Positions 9,573 through 19,992 are shown, counted from the first letter of the stretch. The stretch is DNA of 64,000 nucleotides from Anaerolineae bacterium (GCA_022823945.1 JAJEBK010000009.1:124001-188000), one strand, 5' to 3'. Notes: generated by a model from the letters alone, not told the origin. Numbers and translations are program-made.

Positions 9573-12500
9573 CGGTAACGGTCCACCAGATAATCGAGCA
9601 GGGCGTTCTCCTGCACTTTGTAAATTGTGCCACCATCTACGGCAAAGGCAACCGTCAGCAAACTGCGGTCTACCATGCGCTGGAACTTCTCCAAGCCTTC
9701 GGGCGTGGCAAGCGCCGCCTCGTAATCACTGACGATAATATACTTGACGGCGTAGAGATGCAGCAGATCGACAGCGATATCGATGCTGCCGGTGTTATAA
9801 AACTGGCGGACATTCGCATCGCGCTGGTTGATCATCTGGTGCATGGGGAAGAGGGTGCGCTGCTGCCGCTGATGGAAGTTCCAGCCCAGCACAGACGGCA
9901 ATCCCGTCGCGATGGATATGCGCCCGTTGTACTGGTATTCACTGGGAAAGTGCCGGCCTTCCATGATGACTGGCGAGCCATCGACATGCTCTTGCAGCCA
10001 GCGTATCAGCGCGAGGTCGGTGCGCAACGGTATCGCAGTGGGCGGGCCTCCCGTTTCAGCGAATTGGAAATGCTCCGCCAGCCGCATGTAATCGAGGCCA
10101 TTGAGCGTCAAGGGAGTTTCGGCTGCCATCCTGTCAAAGGAACGACCCCGCGTCGCCATAACCGGAAACAGCCCGGCAACGACAAAGAGCCCAAGGCAGG
10201 GCACGGTCCACAGCCAGCGCAATCCGGGGCTGAATGCTGCGCGGGACCACCACAGACACGCGAATGCCACGCCGCCGACAATGCTCAGCAGCAGCCAGGC
10301 TTGGATGTAGAACTTGAACACAGTATTTTGTCGGCCGATATCGCCGCCGATTACGATGATTTCCACGCCCAGCGTCAGCACCAGCGTCAAACCAGCCAAT
10401 ACCAGGGCAAAGCGCAGCGCCAGCGACTGCCCGGAACGGAAGAACAGCCAGGTGATCCAGCACACCAGTGGCAGCACAATCAGCGCGACTTGCACATGCG
10501 CCAATGTCATCGTCACAGCCATCAGCAAAATCGCCGCGCTGCCAGCCAATGCCCAGCGCAGTCGCCACCAGTTGGCTTGCAGGCTTTGCACGCGCGTCGT
10601 TCGCAGCCAGTGCGCCGTATCCCAAACCAGCAGCGAAACCAGCAGAAACAAGAAAAAGCCGTGAATATCCAGATAAGCCCAAAGCGGCGTCTTTCCCCCT
10701 TGCCAAAGCTCGATGCTGCCGTAGCTCGCTGCGTACCACGAGGTATAGGGCAGGGCAAATGCCCAGCACAGCAGCGCAAAGCCACCCAGCGTCGCCACCA
10801 GGTCCAGCGCCGATGCCCGCGTCAGCCAGTGGCGCAGGGCGAACCAGCCAATCGCCAGTCCCATGCACAGCAACAGTGCTGTCCGCACAGCCTTGGCGAC
10901 TTCGGAAAATAAGAGCGACGAACCGAACAAGTAGTCAAAATTGTTGGCGGCAATGGCCGAAAGCAAAGCGACAATCAGCGCCGCGACGCCGAGGAACGCT
11001 GCAAAGAAGCGCGCATCGGGCACGGGCCGGAATGCGGACCGCCAGCGCAAATGCCAGGCATAAGCCAAGCCCACCAGCGCAAAGAGCAGCATGGACGGAA
11101 AATCCCAGGTGTTGGTCGCCTGCATAATGCCGACTGTCAGCGCCAGAAGCGCCAGCGCCAGCCACCGCTCCAGCAAGCCTCGCCGCTCGCGCCCGATCTG
11201 CACCAGCTCGCTGAACAGGCAGAGCGCCGTCAGCAATATAAAAGGCATATTGATCATGTGCGCGTGCAGATCGCCATACACAAATGTGAAGAAGGGCATC
11301 TCGGTGATCGCGCCACCCCGAACGCCAGGGGTCTCGGCCAAAATGCGCGAAGGACCCCAATACCAGCGGTCACTGCCGATCGGCAACTGTTCGCCGGCCA
11401 GCGCCCGACCCAGTCCGCGGACGATGCTGCCTGCCAACTGCGCAGAATTGTCAAGTTCGTAGCGCAGCGAATCGACCAACGATCCCGCAGCCGCGCGTTC
11501 TGCCAATTCCTGGCGCGCTTCGACAGAGATGGCGAAATCGTTCGCCGCCAGGTATTCGTCAACCAGGAAAGGCTCCAAGCCCTCGGGGATGCTGTAGCCG
11601 CCCAGCCGAGCAAAGCCATGCCCCAACACGCGCACGGTATCGAGGTTGCCCAGCACGACGCACAGCAGCAGCGCCATCCCGCCAGCCAGCCAGGCGCTGC
11701 CACAGGCGCGGCTGCGTTTTGCGCTGCCTCCGCCATCATGTCTGCACAGGCGGTCGGTGATATTGAACGCGGCAGAAAATGCGCCCATCCCTGTCAGGCT
11801 GAAGATCGTGGGGATCATCAAATTATAGGCGAAGGCGGGCATGATCCCCAACAGCAGCGCCGGCGCGCCCAGCAGCACATAACCGAAATAATAATAGTTG
11901 ATGAAACCGCCCGCGAACCACGGATCAATGGGCGGGAAGGTCGTACTGCGCAGCACGCCATTCAAAAAGGCGAAGTCCATGGGTTTCTCGCCGCCTTTGT
12001 AGGGGTGCCACAAATCCGGGTTGGTCAGTCGAACGCCGATCATCAGCAAAAAAGCCGCGATCGAAAGCAGCTCCATCCAAGCCAGCCGCCGCCAATGCTC
12101 GCGCAGAAAATCCGACAGCCGCCGGCGATTGCGAAAACCGACCAGGGCGCTGAGCAAAGCAACCAACAGCAGCGACAAGACCAGGCCAGCCTGCGACCAT
12201 AGCGGAATCTTCAAGCTGGAAACCGCCCAGGCCAGCCAGGCAATTAGAAGCATGCCCACCAGCTTGCTGACGCCATAGCCGCCATCAGCCAAATTGGGAA
12301 AGATGCTGTGCACCAGCGGAAAAACCAGCACGCCGATGAGGAAGATCGCCGCGTACCAGACGATTACGCCTGCGACCTGATTGGTGTTGGCGATGCTCTC
12401 GCTAAAGAAGCGCTCCGACCAGGTCCCGCCCGCCGTTTGTGTCACGAGTTCTTCTGGCGGGAACATCAGCGCGGTCGGAGCCTGCTCGGCATCTTCCAGA

Positions 12501-15472
12501 TTCCAGTAGAACACGCCCAGGTCTTGCGCCACCTCGGCGTCCGTTCGCAATTCCTGATGCTGGAGCAGCGATACCTGGCTGAAAATGGCTTCGACCCGCT
12601 CCTGCGAATACTCGTCGGTCTTGCGAAAGATGAAAACGGCTGGATGATCATAAACATGATAGGCTTCGTCGGCTTCCAGCTCGTCCAGCCACACGGGCGA
12701 ATCATAGGTCGGCAGATGTTGGTCGGAAACGCGCCAGGGACCCCATTCAAAAGGCTCGTCTATGGTGAGTTCGAGTTCATAACCCAATTCGCCGGCAAAC
12801 AGCTTCTCATAATAGAGCGTCGACAGCGGCCAGCGTTTCAAGTTGCGCCGCAGGTGATCGTAGAAACGGTTGCTGGCGATGGTGAGGTAGTCGCCCAGCT
12901 CGAGGCTGCGCAGGATGTCATCCCGCTTGATCTGGTTATCGACCGGATATGACATAATCTGGTCGATTGAGTTGACCAGACCGTACCAGGCTTGCGTGCC
13001 GCGACAGTCGCGGGGGCGGAAGCTGCCGGCTGGCAAATCGTCCGCCAGGCTCATCCCGCTGGGCAAATCGCAGGTATGGATGCCGGTGACACGGTTGTCC
13101 CAAGTGCCTTCTACCAGCACCACCGAGCCCGAGCCAACGACATCGCCGCTGCCCGACAAAGTCTCTACTTCAAATGTATAGGTATCGCCAGCGCTGACTT
13201 CGGCCGGATTCGCAAACGGGATATCATAGGCCGCGCCAAGGGCATGCTTGTCGCGCGGCAAATTCTCGTACAGGGTCGCTTCTGCCAGGACCGTTGTGCC
13301 GTCTGCCTCGTACACGCGGATGACGAGGTGTTCTGGCTCTGCATCGTCGTGCGGGTCGAAGAGGTGTGGCGCATGCACCGACGATATCACGCCGCTGGCT
13401 GGCGCAACGAAAGCCTGGCGTCTTGCTTCGGTCTCTTGATAGAGGTTCGTGCCCAGATAAGGCGCGTTTTCAAAGCCGGGCAGGGGCACGCCGCTGTTGT
13501 GAAAGGCGATATTTATCAAGGGGGCGCGGCTGTCTGCGCCATCTATGCGTATGGCAAAGTCGCCTGGCACCTGCTCAAAAAGATAGCGCGAACCCTGCAC
13601 GAGCGTCGTCTGGTGCTGGTATCTGCCCGCGCTCATCAACCCCCAAATCAAGGCGAATCCCAGCGTGAAGCCGCCCAGCACAATGACGCGCCCACGGCGG
13701 AATCCGGGCGCGATGCCAGCAAACAGCAAGATCAGCCCCAAACCAATCGCCGTGATGGCGGTGGCGTCGGCAGCGACTCCCAGCGCATGCGCGGCACCGA
13801 CGGCGGCGAAGAACGCGCCAAAAAACAACAGCAGACCGGCCGCGATAGGCGAACTTCGCTCGGCGGACTGCGCTCGTCGCCACAATTCGACCAGGCACCA
13901 GCCGGCCAACACAGCCAGCGCGCCATAGAGCGGCAGATAATAGCGGATCGTCATGGCGAAGAGCCGCGCCATCCAGATCGTGTAGCCGCCGACCCAAACC
14001 AGCAGCAGCAGTTGACGAGTTGAGTCCGCGCCCAACCTCAGCACTCGCAGCGCCGACCAGCCCCAGCCAAACCAGCCCAGGACGCCGAAAGTGATGCCCA
14101 TGCCCCAAAACAGCATGTCCTTGGCTGGATGCACGATCGAAGACTTCGCCAACCACTGCCAGTTGGGAGGGAATTCTTGCGGACTGGAAACAGTGACGCT
14201 GACGCGCTCCATATTCTCCAGCCAGCGGTCATTTGGCAAGATGTTGAGGAAGCCTGGTCCTGCAAAGGCGTATGGGTTCAGGATGCGGAAAGCCAGGAAT
14301 GCGCCGAATCCCGCCAGCAACAAACCGGCGACAGTGTGCAAGACGAGTTGCCGGCGCAGTTTGTTGCCCGGCTGGAAGGCGAGCGCGGGCAGCAGTTGTA
14401 CAGCAGCCGCCAGCACGATGATGCCCGCCAGGGGCGCCAGGTTGATGCGGCTGGCCACCGCCGCGCCACAAGCGATGCCAAACCACCAGTACGCGCCGTG
14501 CCTGCCATGTTGTTGGACCCCCACCGCGAAATAGAGCGCCAGACAAACCCAAAAACAGGCGATGGCATTGACTGTGCCGAAGTGCGCCAACTGGATCGCC
14601 AGAGGAGATGACGCATAGAAGAGAGCCGCCAGCAAGCCCACCCGATGATCATGAACGCGCCGACCCAACAGAAAAACGACCAGAATCGACAAACTGTCGA
14701 AGACCATGCTGATGCCGCGCCAAACCAGATGCGGTGCCAAAAAGTCGAAGAATGGCCAACCGGCTTCTGTGCCCGCGCGCAATATCTCGCTGCCAAAGTG
14801 CGCCAAAAATATAGGCAAAGTCCCATATACAAAGAAAGACTGCGTGGCATTGTGCGGGTTCAATGGCGAACAGCGCGTATCAAAATAGCCGCCGACCCCA
14901 GCGCTGGCTGGGTTATGGTATCGGCAATACAGCTCTTGCAGGTTGGTCGACTCGATGGCATCCCGCTGCACGAGTTCAGCGTGCATCAGGGGCGTTGCGG
15001 CGCGTGCCAGCAAGACATCCACCTGCCGCGAACGCAGCGCATTTTGAGCGGCTGTCATGTCCCGGTAGCTGGCGACCGATCTGTCATTTGTCAGCCAGTG
15101 CGCCGCCTCAGCCGAGAATGTGCCCGCTACCACGCCCAGCCGCAAGGAAGCTGCGTTGAGAATGTCATATTGTGTTTGGACAGCGGGTCCCTGGGCATGG
15201 GCGATGATCTGCTGTCGAGGGAAATTGACTTCGTCCGGCGTAAAATTGTTGGCACCGCCGAAGTGTGGCAGCGACAACAAGGTCAGGAACATCTCGTCGG
15301 GATGCGTGTGCGAATAGTCATCCCAATTTTGTCCGACCAGGCGCAGGCCAACGCCATATATCAACACCAGCGCCAGCAGCAGGCTGATGATGATGCCTCG
15401 CCTCGAAAGCGCGTGTCGCAACGGCATAAGCCGCGCTGCCCGGATTTCGTTATGCGCTGGCGCTTGCGTCAT
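9569..15472 (-). CDS. GT39-like / DUF2298 fusion membrane protein (1967 aa)
   Basis: This very large protein has two membrane modules. Residues about 25-620 resemble a GT39/PMT-type glycosyltransferase: after the first helix comes DDYSHTHPDEMFLTLLSL, with the acidic loop typical of GT-C enzymes. Residues about 640-1040 form a mostly soluble region rich in beta-type sequence. From about 1080 the DUF2298 module begins, with GGEKPMDFAFLNGVL, TTFPPIDPWFAGGFINYYYFG and YGDLHAHMINMPF. It thus joins a candidate sugar transferase to a DUF2298 unit in one chain. Both ends are 4-base ATGA overlaps with the neighbouring genes, so the three are made together. Function is inferred to be surface glycosylation; donor and acceptor are unknown. 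Confidence 0.9.
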   Translation of the reverse strand: MTQAPAHNEIRAARLMPLRHALSRRGIIISLLLALVLIYGVGLRLVGQNWDDYSHTHPDEMFLTLLSLPHFGGANNFTPDEVNFPRQQIIAHAQGPAVQTQYDILNAASLRLGVVAGTFSAEAAHWLTNDRSVASYRDMTAAQNALRSRQVDVLLARAATPLMHAELVQRDAIESTNLQELYCRYHNPASAGVGGYFDTRCSPLNPHNATQSFFVYGTLPIFLAHFGSEILRAGTEAGWPFFDFLAPHLVWRGISMVFDSLSILVVFLLGRRVHDHRVGLLAALFYASSPLAIQLAHFGTVNAIACFWVCLALYFAVGVQQHGRHGAYWWFGIACGAAVASRINLAPLAGIIVLAAAVQLLPALAFQPGNKLRRQLVLHTVAGLLLAGFGAFLAFRILNPYAFAGPGFLNILPNDRWLENMERVSVTVSSPQEFPPNWQWLAKSSIVHPAKDMLFWGMGITFGVLGWFGWGWSALRVLRLGADSTRQLLLLVWVGGYTIWMARLFAMTIRYYLPLYGALAVLAGWCLVELWRRAQSAERSSPIAAGLLLFFGAFFAAVGAAHALGVAADATAITAIGLGLILLFAGIAPGFRRGRVIVLGGFTLGFALIWGLMSAGRYQHQTTLVQGSRYLFEQVPGDFAIRIDGADSRAPLINIAFHNSGVPLPGFENAPYLGTNLYQETEARRQAFVAPASGVISSVHAPHLFDPHDDAEPEHLVIRVYEADGTTVLAEATLYENLPRDKHALGAAYDIPFANPAEVSAGDTYTFEVETLSGSGDVVGSGSVVLVEGTWDNRVTGIHTCDLPSGMSLADDLPAGSFRPRDCRGTQAWYGLVNSIDQIMSYPVDNQIKRDDILRSLELGDYLTIASNRFYDHLRRNLKRWPLSTLYYEKLFAGELGYELELTIDEPFEWGPWRVSDQHLPTYDSPVWLDELEADEAYHVYDHPAVFIFRKTDEYSQERVEAIFSQVSLLQHQELRTDAEVAQDLGVFYWNLEDAEQAPTALMFPPEELVTQTAGGTWSERFFSESIANTNQVAGVIVWYAAIFLIGVLVFPLVHSIFPNLADGGYGVSKLVGMLLIAWLAWAVSSLKIPLWSQAGLVLSLLLVALLSALVGFRNRRRLSDFLREHWRRLAWMELLSIAAFLLMIGVRLTNPDLWHPYKGGEKPMDFAFLNGVLRSTTFPPIDPWFAGGFINYYYFGYVLLGAPALLLGIMPAFAYNLMIPTIFSLTGMGAFSAAFNITDRLCRHDGGGSAKRSRACGSAWLAGGMALLLCVVLGNLDTVRVLGHGFARLGGYSIPEGLEPFLVDEYLAANDFAISVEARQELAERAAAGSLVDSLRYELDNSAQLAGSIVRGLGRALAGEQLPIGSDRWYWGPSRILAETPGVRGGAITEMPFFTFVYGDLHAHMINMPFILLTALCLFSELVQIGRERRGLLERWLALALLALTVGIMQATNTWDFPSMLLFALVGLAYAWHLRWRSAFRPVPDARFFAAFLGVAALIVALLSAIAANNFDYLFGSSLLFSEVAKAVRTALLLCMGLAIGWFALRHWLTRASALDLVATLGGFALLCWAFALPYTSWYAASYGSIELWQGGKTPLWAYLDIHGFFLFLLVSLLVWDTAHWLRTTRVQSLQANWWRLRWALAGSAAILLMAVTMTLAHVQVALIVLPLVCWITWLFFRSGQSLALRFALVLAGLTLVLTLGVEIIVIGGDIGRQNTVFKFYIQAWLLLSIVGGVAFACLWWSRAAFSPGLRWLWTVPCLGLFVVAGLFPVMATRGRSFDRMAAETPLTLNGLDYMRLAEHFQFAETGGPPTAIPLRTDLALIRWLQEHVDGSPVIMEGRHFPSEYQYNGRISIATGLPSVLGWNFHQRQQRTLFPMHQMINQRDANVRQFYNTGSIDIAVDLLHLYAVKYIIVSDYEAALATPEGLEKFQRMVDRSLLTVAFAVDGGTIYKVQENALLDYLVDRYR

Positions 15473-18285
15473 GATGCGTATTGATCAATGAAGTCTTGCA
15501 AGCCCTGTTGCCCCAAAGCCGGCACGCGATAGACATAGAAGCCGCGGTTGGGGTGCTGCGCTTCTATGAACAAGCCTCTGCCTTGCGGAAACCACTGCGC
15601 CAGCATGATCGGCGTTTCCGGGTCGCTGTTGGCATAGAAGAAGAGCAAATCGCGCTGAGGATCCAGCGGCCACCGGGTTGGGCTGTGGGCGTTGCGGCGT
15701 ATTAGCGAGGGTATGTCGTCAATGAAACCCCCATTGTCGAAGTACATGACGCCCGCCTCGATGCCAACCGCCCGATGATCCAGCCAATGGGGAATCGCCA
15801 CGACAAAAGCATTGCCAAAGCTGCCATCACTATCCACAAATCCGCGCAGTAATGTGCCAGCCTCGACATAAGGATGCGACGAGGCGTTGAAGTTGTCGGT
15901 GAAATAGCCGAAGTAATAGTCGGCATTGAATTCGTTTGAAGCCAAAATCACCAGCGCCCCGAAGCCGATGCCAGCCAGCAACCCGAGCAGCTTCGGCAGG
16001 CAGCGAAAGATCTGGCGGCAGACCAAAGCCAGGGGCAGCGCGGCGATGAGATAACTCGGCGTGATGGCTGCGCTGGCGCGGGAAAAGCTCGGCACTTCGA
16101 TCGGGAAAGACAGAGCCAGCGCCGATGACAGATGCGCAAAAATCAGAAAAGCCGGCGCATACCAAACAAATGAGTCGCGCTTCTTTATCATCAGCACGAT
16201 CCAGGCGGCCACGCCCAATAACATAAAGGCGGCTGAGATGGGATCCATAGCTGGTTTGTCGGGCGCGCTGGTGATGAAAGTTTGCTCGCCATTGTAGTGA
16301 TACATCAGGAATTGGTCGTGCCAGTTTTTCAAAAAACGGGCGCCGCTTTCCAGCAAGAACTCTGTGCGTTCTTCTTCAGAAACGGGCATATCGCCAAACA
16401 TGCGCGTGCTGGTGCGCCGCATATAAGCTTCCGGATATTCTGTCCAATAGCGCATAATCGGCATAAAGACAGTGAAAGCGATGCCGGCCAGCACCGCCAG
16501 ATTCAGCAGATAGCTGGCGCGCGTGCGCCATGAATATCGGCGTATAAACAAGGCGATGCACACGCCGGCCACGAGGGAGGCGGGGAGCATGCGCATGGCT
16601 TGATAGCTGATCAAGCCATATCCGAGCAGCAATCCAGCCACAATATAATAGGAACGGCGGTTGCTGCGCAGCGCTCGCACAAAAAATATCATGATGGCGG
16701 GCACCCAAAACGAAGTTGTATTGATGCGCATGCCCTGCCTGCCCAGCACCACATGCCAAAAGCTGCCTGCCACCAAGCCCAGCATGGCCAAGCCAACGAT
16801 CAGCGCCCATTTTCGATCGCGCTGCAAGCCGTAGAAGATTTCCACTGTCATCCAAAACATCAGCGGCATCGCCAAAAGCGTCCACAACGCCGACATGTGT
16901 TTCAGCGCGAAGTGGTCGAAGTTCATGCCTTCCTGGCTGGCCATGATAGACAGCAGGTAAAAGTGCAGCGGCTCGCGGCCACCGATATTTTGCATAAAGA
17001 TGCGATAATCATCATGGTAATAGATCTTGTGGGCATCCTGGATTTTCTCGACCAGGTCGCCATACATATAGCGCGGATATTGGCCCAGCATGTCATAGCG
17101 GAAGCTGAAACCGAGGATTATTAACAAGACGAAGCCGATAATCACGCCTCGATATTTGCGCCAGCGGATGCGCCGCCAATGGTCGATGGCATCCGTCACC
17201 CAATCAAAGACATTCCAGCGCAGCGGCGCAAAGATGAAGCACCACAGCAACGAAGCGCCAAACCACACTTTGATCGTGTCCAGCGGTATGAAGTTGCCGG
17301 TCGAGTTCTCCCACACATGCAGGCTACCAATGCAGGCGATCACGATCATCACGACCCGCAATGGACTGATTTCGCGCCAAATGGGGGGTCGCAATGGCTG
17401 CCGCTTGCTGGTCAGGGCAGGTGCTTCTGTTGCCGACGCGCTTGCATTTGGCGGTTGATGCATGCGCTGGCGAATCCACCGAAAGCCCAGATTGATGCCC
17501 AGCCAGACAATTCCGCCGATGGCAAAGCGCAGAAGACCGTCAGCCGCCAGTCCTACAGATTGGTCAAATGGCGCGCTCAGAGAAGTCGCCAGCACAAAGA
17601 CGGCGCTGAGGCAAATTAGCGCAGGGATAATGCGCGCCAGCCAGCGCCAGCGATCGATTTCGTCGAGCCTTCGCCAGCCAGCGCGCAATTGCTGCCAATG
17701 GCCAACAAATTCCGCCAGCAGCCACAGCAGGAAGCCCGCCCACAAATAGGGTGCTGCAACTTGCATCGAATAGTAATTTGTACGCGGGATCTCTGGCGTG
17801 CCGCGCCCATAGACACTGCCGATATAGGCAAATAAAACGGCAGCCAAATACAGAACCAGCTGCAAATGCTTGCCCTGCAACAGCCGCCCGGTCGCCAGTT
17901 GCCATCCGCCTGCTCCCCCCGCTTCATGCGCCGACCGCGGCACAGGCGTTGCCGGCTCATTTTGCTGGGGTATTGGCGTGGCTGTGCGTTGGATGCGCTG
18001 CCTGGTTGCCAGTGGTTTTCTGATCAACAAGCCGAGAAGCTGCGCAACCGTCAACTCTTGCAAGGATGTTTCCAGGTTGGCATCCGCTGTGGATTCAGGA
18101 TTTTCTGGTCGAGCCGGGTCGTCAGTCGCTTGTCTATCTTGTTCGCTGTTCAACTGGTCATCCTCTGCGAGAGCCTGTTCTGTCGCATTGAGCGTGCTGC
18201 CCTGGCTTGCCGCGTCGCGACTATCGTTTGGCGCTTCGCTATTTTCACCTGGGCTTGTATGATTTTCGTCCATTGTAGCGACCAA
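15469..18285 (-). CDS. GT39-like membrane glycosyltransferase
   Basis: About 938 residues. The first 120 are hydrophilic and acidic (Glu/Asp/Ser-rich), probably a cytoplasmic tail. A multi-helix membrane region follows. The loop YMYGDLVEKIQDAHKIYY and then NIGGREPLHFYLLSI matches GT39-type proteins (ArnT/PMT fold), which transfer sugars from polyprenyl-phosphate donors outside the cytoplasmic membrane. The start shown is TTG with AGGGAA about nine bases upstream; ATG at 18273 is the alternative. It follows the GT4 gene by 16 bases and overlaps the next gene by ATGA, so it belongs to the same operon. Specific substrate cannot be read from sequence. Confidence 0.85.
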   Translation of the reverse strand: MVATMDENHTSPGENSEAPNDSRDAASQGSTLNATEQALAEDDQLNSEQDRQATDDPARPENPESTADANLETSLQELTVAQLLGLLIRKPLATRQRIQRTATPIPQQNEPATPVPRSAHEAGGAGGWQLATGRLLQGKHLQLVLYLAAVLFAYIGSVYGRGTPEIPRTNYYSMQVAAPYLWAGFLLWLLAEFVGHWQQLRAGWRRLDEIDRWRWLARIIPALICLSAVFVLATSLSAPFDQSVGLAADGLLRFAIGGIVWLGINLGFRWIRQRMHQPPNASASATEAPALTSKRQPLRPPIWREISPLRVVMIVIACIGSLHVWENSTGNFIPLDTIKVWFGASLLWCFIFAPLRWNVFDWVTDAIDHWRRIRWRKYRGVIIGFVLLIILGFSFRYDMLGQYPRYMYGDLVEKIQDAHKIYYHDDYRIFMQNIGGREPLHFYLLSIMASQEGMNFDHFALKHMSALWTLLAMPLMFWMTVEIFYGLQRDRKWALIVGLAMLGLVAGSFWHVVLGRQGMRINTTSFWVPAIMIFFVRALRSNRRSYYIVAGLLLGYGLISYQAMRMLPASLVAGVCIALFIRRYSWRTRASYLLNLAVLAGIAFTVFMPIMRYWTEYPEAYMRRTSTRMFGDMPVSEEERTEFLLESGARFLKNWHDQFLMYHYNGEQTFITSAPDKPAMDPISAAFMLLGVAAWIVLMIKKRDSFVWYAPAFLIFAHLSSALALSFPIEVPSFSRASAAITPSYLIAALPLALVCRQIFRCLPKLLGLLAGIGFGALVILASNEFNADYYFGYFTDNFNASSHPYVEAGTLLRGFVDSDGSFGNAFVVAIPHWLDHRAVGIEAGVMYFDNGGFIDDIPSLIRRNAHSPTRWPLDPQRDLLFFYANSDPETPIMLAQWFPQGRGLFIEAQHPNRGFYVYRVPALGQQGLQDFIDQYAS

Positions 18286-18301
18286 TTCTTGCTATTCCCT
18301 A

Positions 18302-19480
18302 TCATTTGCGCGCATGCTGCAGGAACAATTCCTCATAGCTTTGCACGGTTCTGTCAAATGAAAAAATCCGCGCGATCTCTTCCCGCGGTTTTGTATAGCT
18401 GGCACGATCTTCAAGCACAGCCAGCACAGCCTCGCCAATCGAGATGGCATCGCCCGCCTTCGCCAATACCCCCATGCCTGTCACCTGCACTGGCACGCGC
18501 CCGCCGGCAATGTCTGTCATAACCACCGCTGTGCCGCACAGCATGGCTTCGACCTGCACCAAGGCAAAACAGTCGCTGTCGCTGGGCAGCACCAACACAT
18601 CGCAGGCAGCATAAAAGTTTGCCAGTTCTTGTGGGTCGCGCAAGAGGCCCAAAAAGATAAGCTGCGATTGGTATTTTTTGACCAGGGCTTCGTGCCGCTG
18701 CCAGGTGCCTTCGTAGGGAATGTCGTATTCGCCGGCGAAGATGATACGCGCGTGCGGATGGCGCTTGTTGATGACATCCAGCGCGCGGATCAGCAGGTCG
18801 GGCCGTTTTTCCTGCACGAATCGGCCCGAAAAGCCGATGACTGGTCCGCCTTTGTGCTGCCAGGCGGCGCGCCACTCGCTTGCCTTTGCCTGGTTGGGCA
18901 ATGGGATCTGCACCGGCGGATAAATGATGCGCACCTTGTCACGAAATGGCCGCAGGTAATACGAGTTGTCCGCATAATCATCGCTGTAACCGACCAGACA
19001 GGCGACTCGCCGCGCCATCTGCTTGTACAAGGCGAACATGACACTTGTGATGAGGCGATTGAAGCGCCCCGCTGGCAAGATCAAGTCGCCGTGATGTGTG
19101 GCGATGAGCTTGACGCCAGCCAAGCCCGACAGAAAAGCAACCAGCGCCGTCTCCAGCAGCGGGATATGTATGTTGACGATGTCGTGCTGGCGGATGAGGC
19201 GGTAAATCTGCCAGGGATAGGTGGGCATGATAAAGCCACGGCTGATGCGCACCGGCGCCCACAAACGCACAACGCGCACGCCATTGAGCATGGCCTCTCC
19301 ACGCGGCAGCGCCTTCGTATGCTGCGAAGCCACGACGGTGACCTCGTGCCCGCGCTGCACCAGCGCCTCTGCCAGCATTCGCACATAATTCGTCAAGCCG
19401 GTGGAATGCGGGTAATAATAGAGGAGCAGCATCAAGATCTTGAGCTTGCGCTGGACGGCCGGTTTTCCGGCAGAAGACAT
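18302..19480 (-). CDS. Glycosyltransferase family 4 (GT-B fold)
   Basis: A retaining GT-B glycosyltransferase of about 392 residues. The N-terminal domain carries LLYYYPHSTGLTNYVRMLAEAL, the usual acceptor-side Gly-rich loop. The C-terminal domain has VIGFSGRFVQEKRPDLLI and the nucleotide-sugar binding block VLPSDSDCFALVQVEAMLCGTAVV, including the family EX7E arrangement. It is soluble and acts on the cytoplasmic face, probably building a lipid-linked or surface glycan. The ORF track begins at 19549, but the -10 box TAGAAT at 19515-19520 lies inside that extension, so I use the ATG at 19480. It is the first gene of the envelope operon. Confidence 0.9.
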   Translation of the reverse strand: MSSAGKPAVQRKLKILMLLLYYYPHSTGLTNYVRMLAEALVQRGHEVTVVASQHTKALPRGEAMLNGVRVVRLWAPVRISRGFIMPTYPWQIYRLIRQHDIVNIHIPLLETALVAFLSGLAGVKLIATHHGDLILPAGRFNRLITSVMFALYKQMARRVACLVGYSDDYADNSYYLRPFRDKVRIIYPPVQIPLPNQAKASEWRAAWQHKGGPVIGFSGRFVQEKRPDLLIRALDVINKRHPHARIIFAGEYDIPYEGTWQRHEALVKKYQSQLIFLGLLRDPQELANFYAACDVLVLPSDSDCFALVQVEAMLCGTAVVMTDIAGGRVPVQVTGMGVLAKAGDAISIGEAVLAVLEDRASYTKPREEIARIFSFDRTVQSYEELFLQHARK

Positions 19481-19514
19481 CGTGTATGCCAATCGTTGCT
19501 GAACGCAGCGGCGC

Positions 19515-19523
19515 ATTCTATCA
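19515..19523 (-). promoter_or_regulatory. Extended -10 promoter of the envelope glycosylation operon
   Basis: On the minus strand the sequence TGATAGAAT gives an extended -10 element (TGn-TAGAAT) about 35 bases before the GT4 start at 19480. No good -35 is visible. It overlaps a more upstream ATG, which argues against that start. Confidence 0.45.
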
Positions 19524-19593
19524 CAATCGCTTTTTGCGCATAGTCCCAAGGGGCGTCAATAACAAGGCAATCACATCAAATTATTTTGCCACC

Positions 19594-19812
19594 GAGTATA
19601 CCGAGATGAAGAGGTATGCCGAGAGTTTGTTGTACGCACATAATGAAAGTGGTTGCGCTTTGTGCCAATGTGGCGCGGGTGGTTCGCCGCTAGACGCCGT
19701 TTAGATTGCAAAATGTTTCCTTTTCTCGCGTAAGTCGCGTCGACACGGTGCAAAACCTTTGCTTTCCTCTCGGTGCACTCAAATGTACTCTGTGAACTCG
19801 GTGGCAAAGCGT
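19594..19812. repeat. CTCGGTG/CTCTGTG-type intergenic repeat (copy A) in a gene-free spacer
   Basis: The spacer 19524-19879 has no convincing gene. It holds degenerate tandem units such as CACCGAGTATACCGAGATGA at the left and CTCTGTGAACTCGGTGGC at the right. The same type of unit occurs at 33028, 45181 and 59101. The small ORFs reading through it give His/Arg/Glu-rich peptides and are not believed. Confidence 0.55.
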
Positions 19813-19879
19813 TAGAGAGGATTCCCTAGCATTGAGTTTCATTTTAATACGATCGCCCTGCGCAATATACCACAGCGGC

Positions 19880-19908
19880 TTGACAAAGGCAGAGGCGAAC
19901 CCTAGACT
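19880..19908 (+). promoter_or_regulatory. Sigma70 promoter of tRNA-Gly
   Basis: TTGACA, a 17-base spacer and TAGACT. The expected start falls about 5 bases before the mature tRNA, typical of a stable RNA promoter. Confidence 0.82.
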
Positions 19909-19919
19909 ACAGACGATGC

Positions 19920-19992
19920 GCGGGTATAGCTCAGTCGGTAGAGTGACTGCTTCCCAAGCAGTAGGTCACGGGTTCGAGTCCCGTTACCCGCT
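19920..19992 (+). tRNA. tRNA-Gly (anticodon CCC)
   Basis: A complete 73-base cloverleaf. The acceptor stem GCGGGTA pairs with TACCCGC. The anticodon stem ACTGC/GCAGT encloses the loop TTCCCAA, giving anticodon CCC, which reads GGG. The T arm is ACGGG-TTCGAGT-CCCGT. The discriminator base is T(U), as usual for bacterial tRNA-Gly. CCA is not encoded. It has its own sigma70 promoter directly upstream. Confidence 0.97.

Noticed and set aside
9566-10912. 448-residue plus-strand ORF and similar ORFs at 11051-12202 and 12992-14023
   Set aside because: Antisense to the GT39-DUF2298 fusion; low-complexity Gln/Arg/Pro composition.
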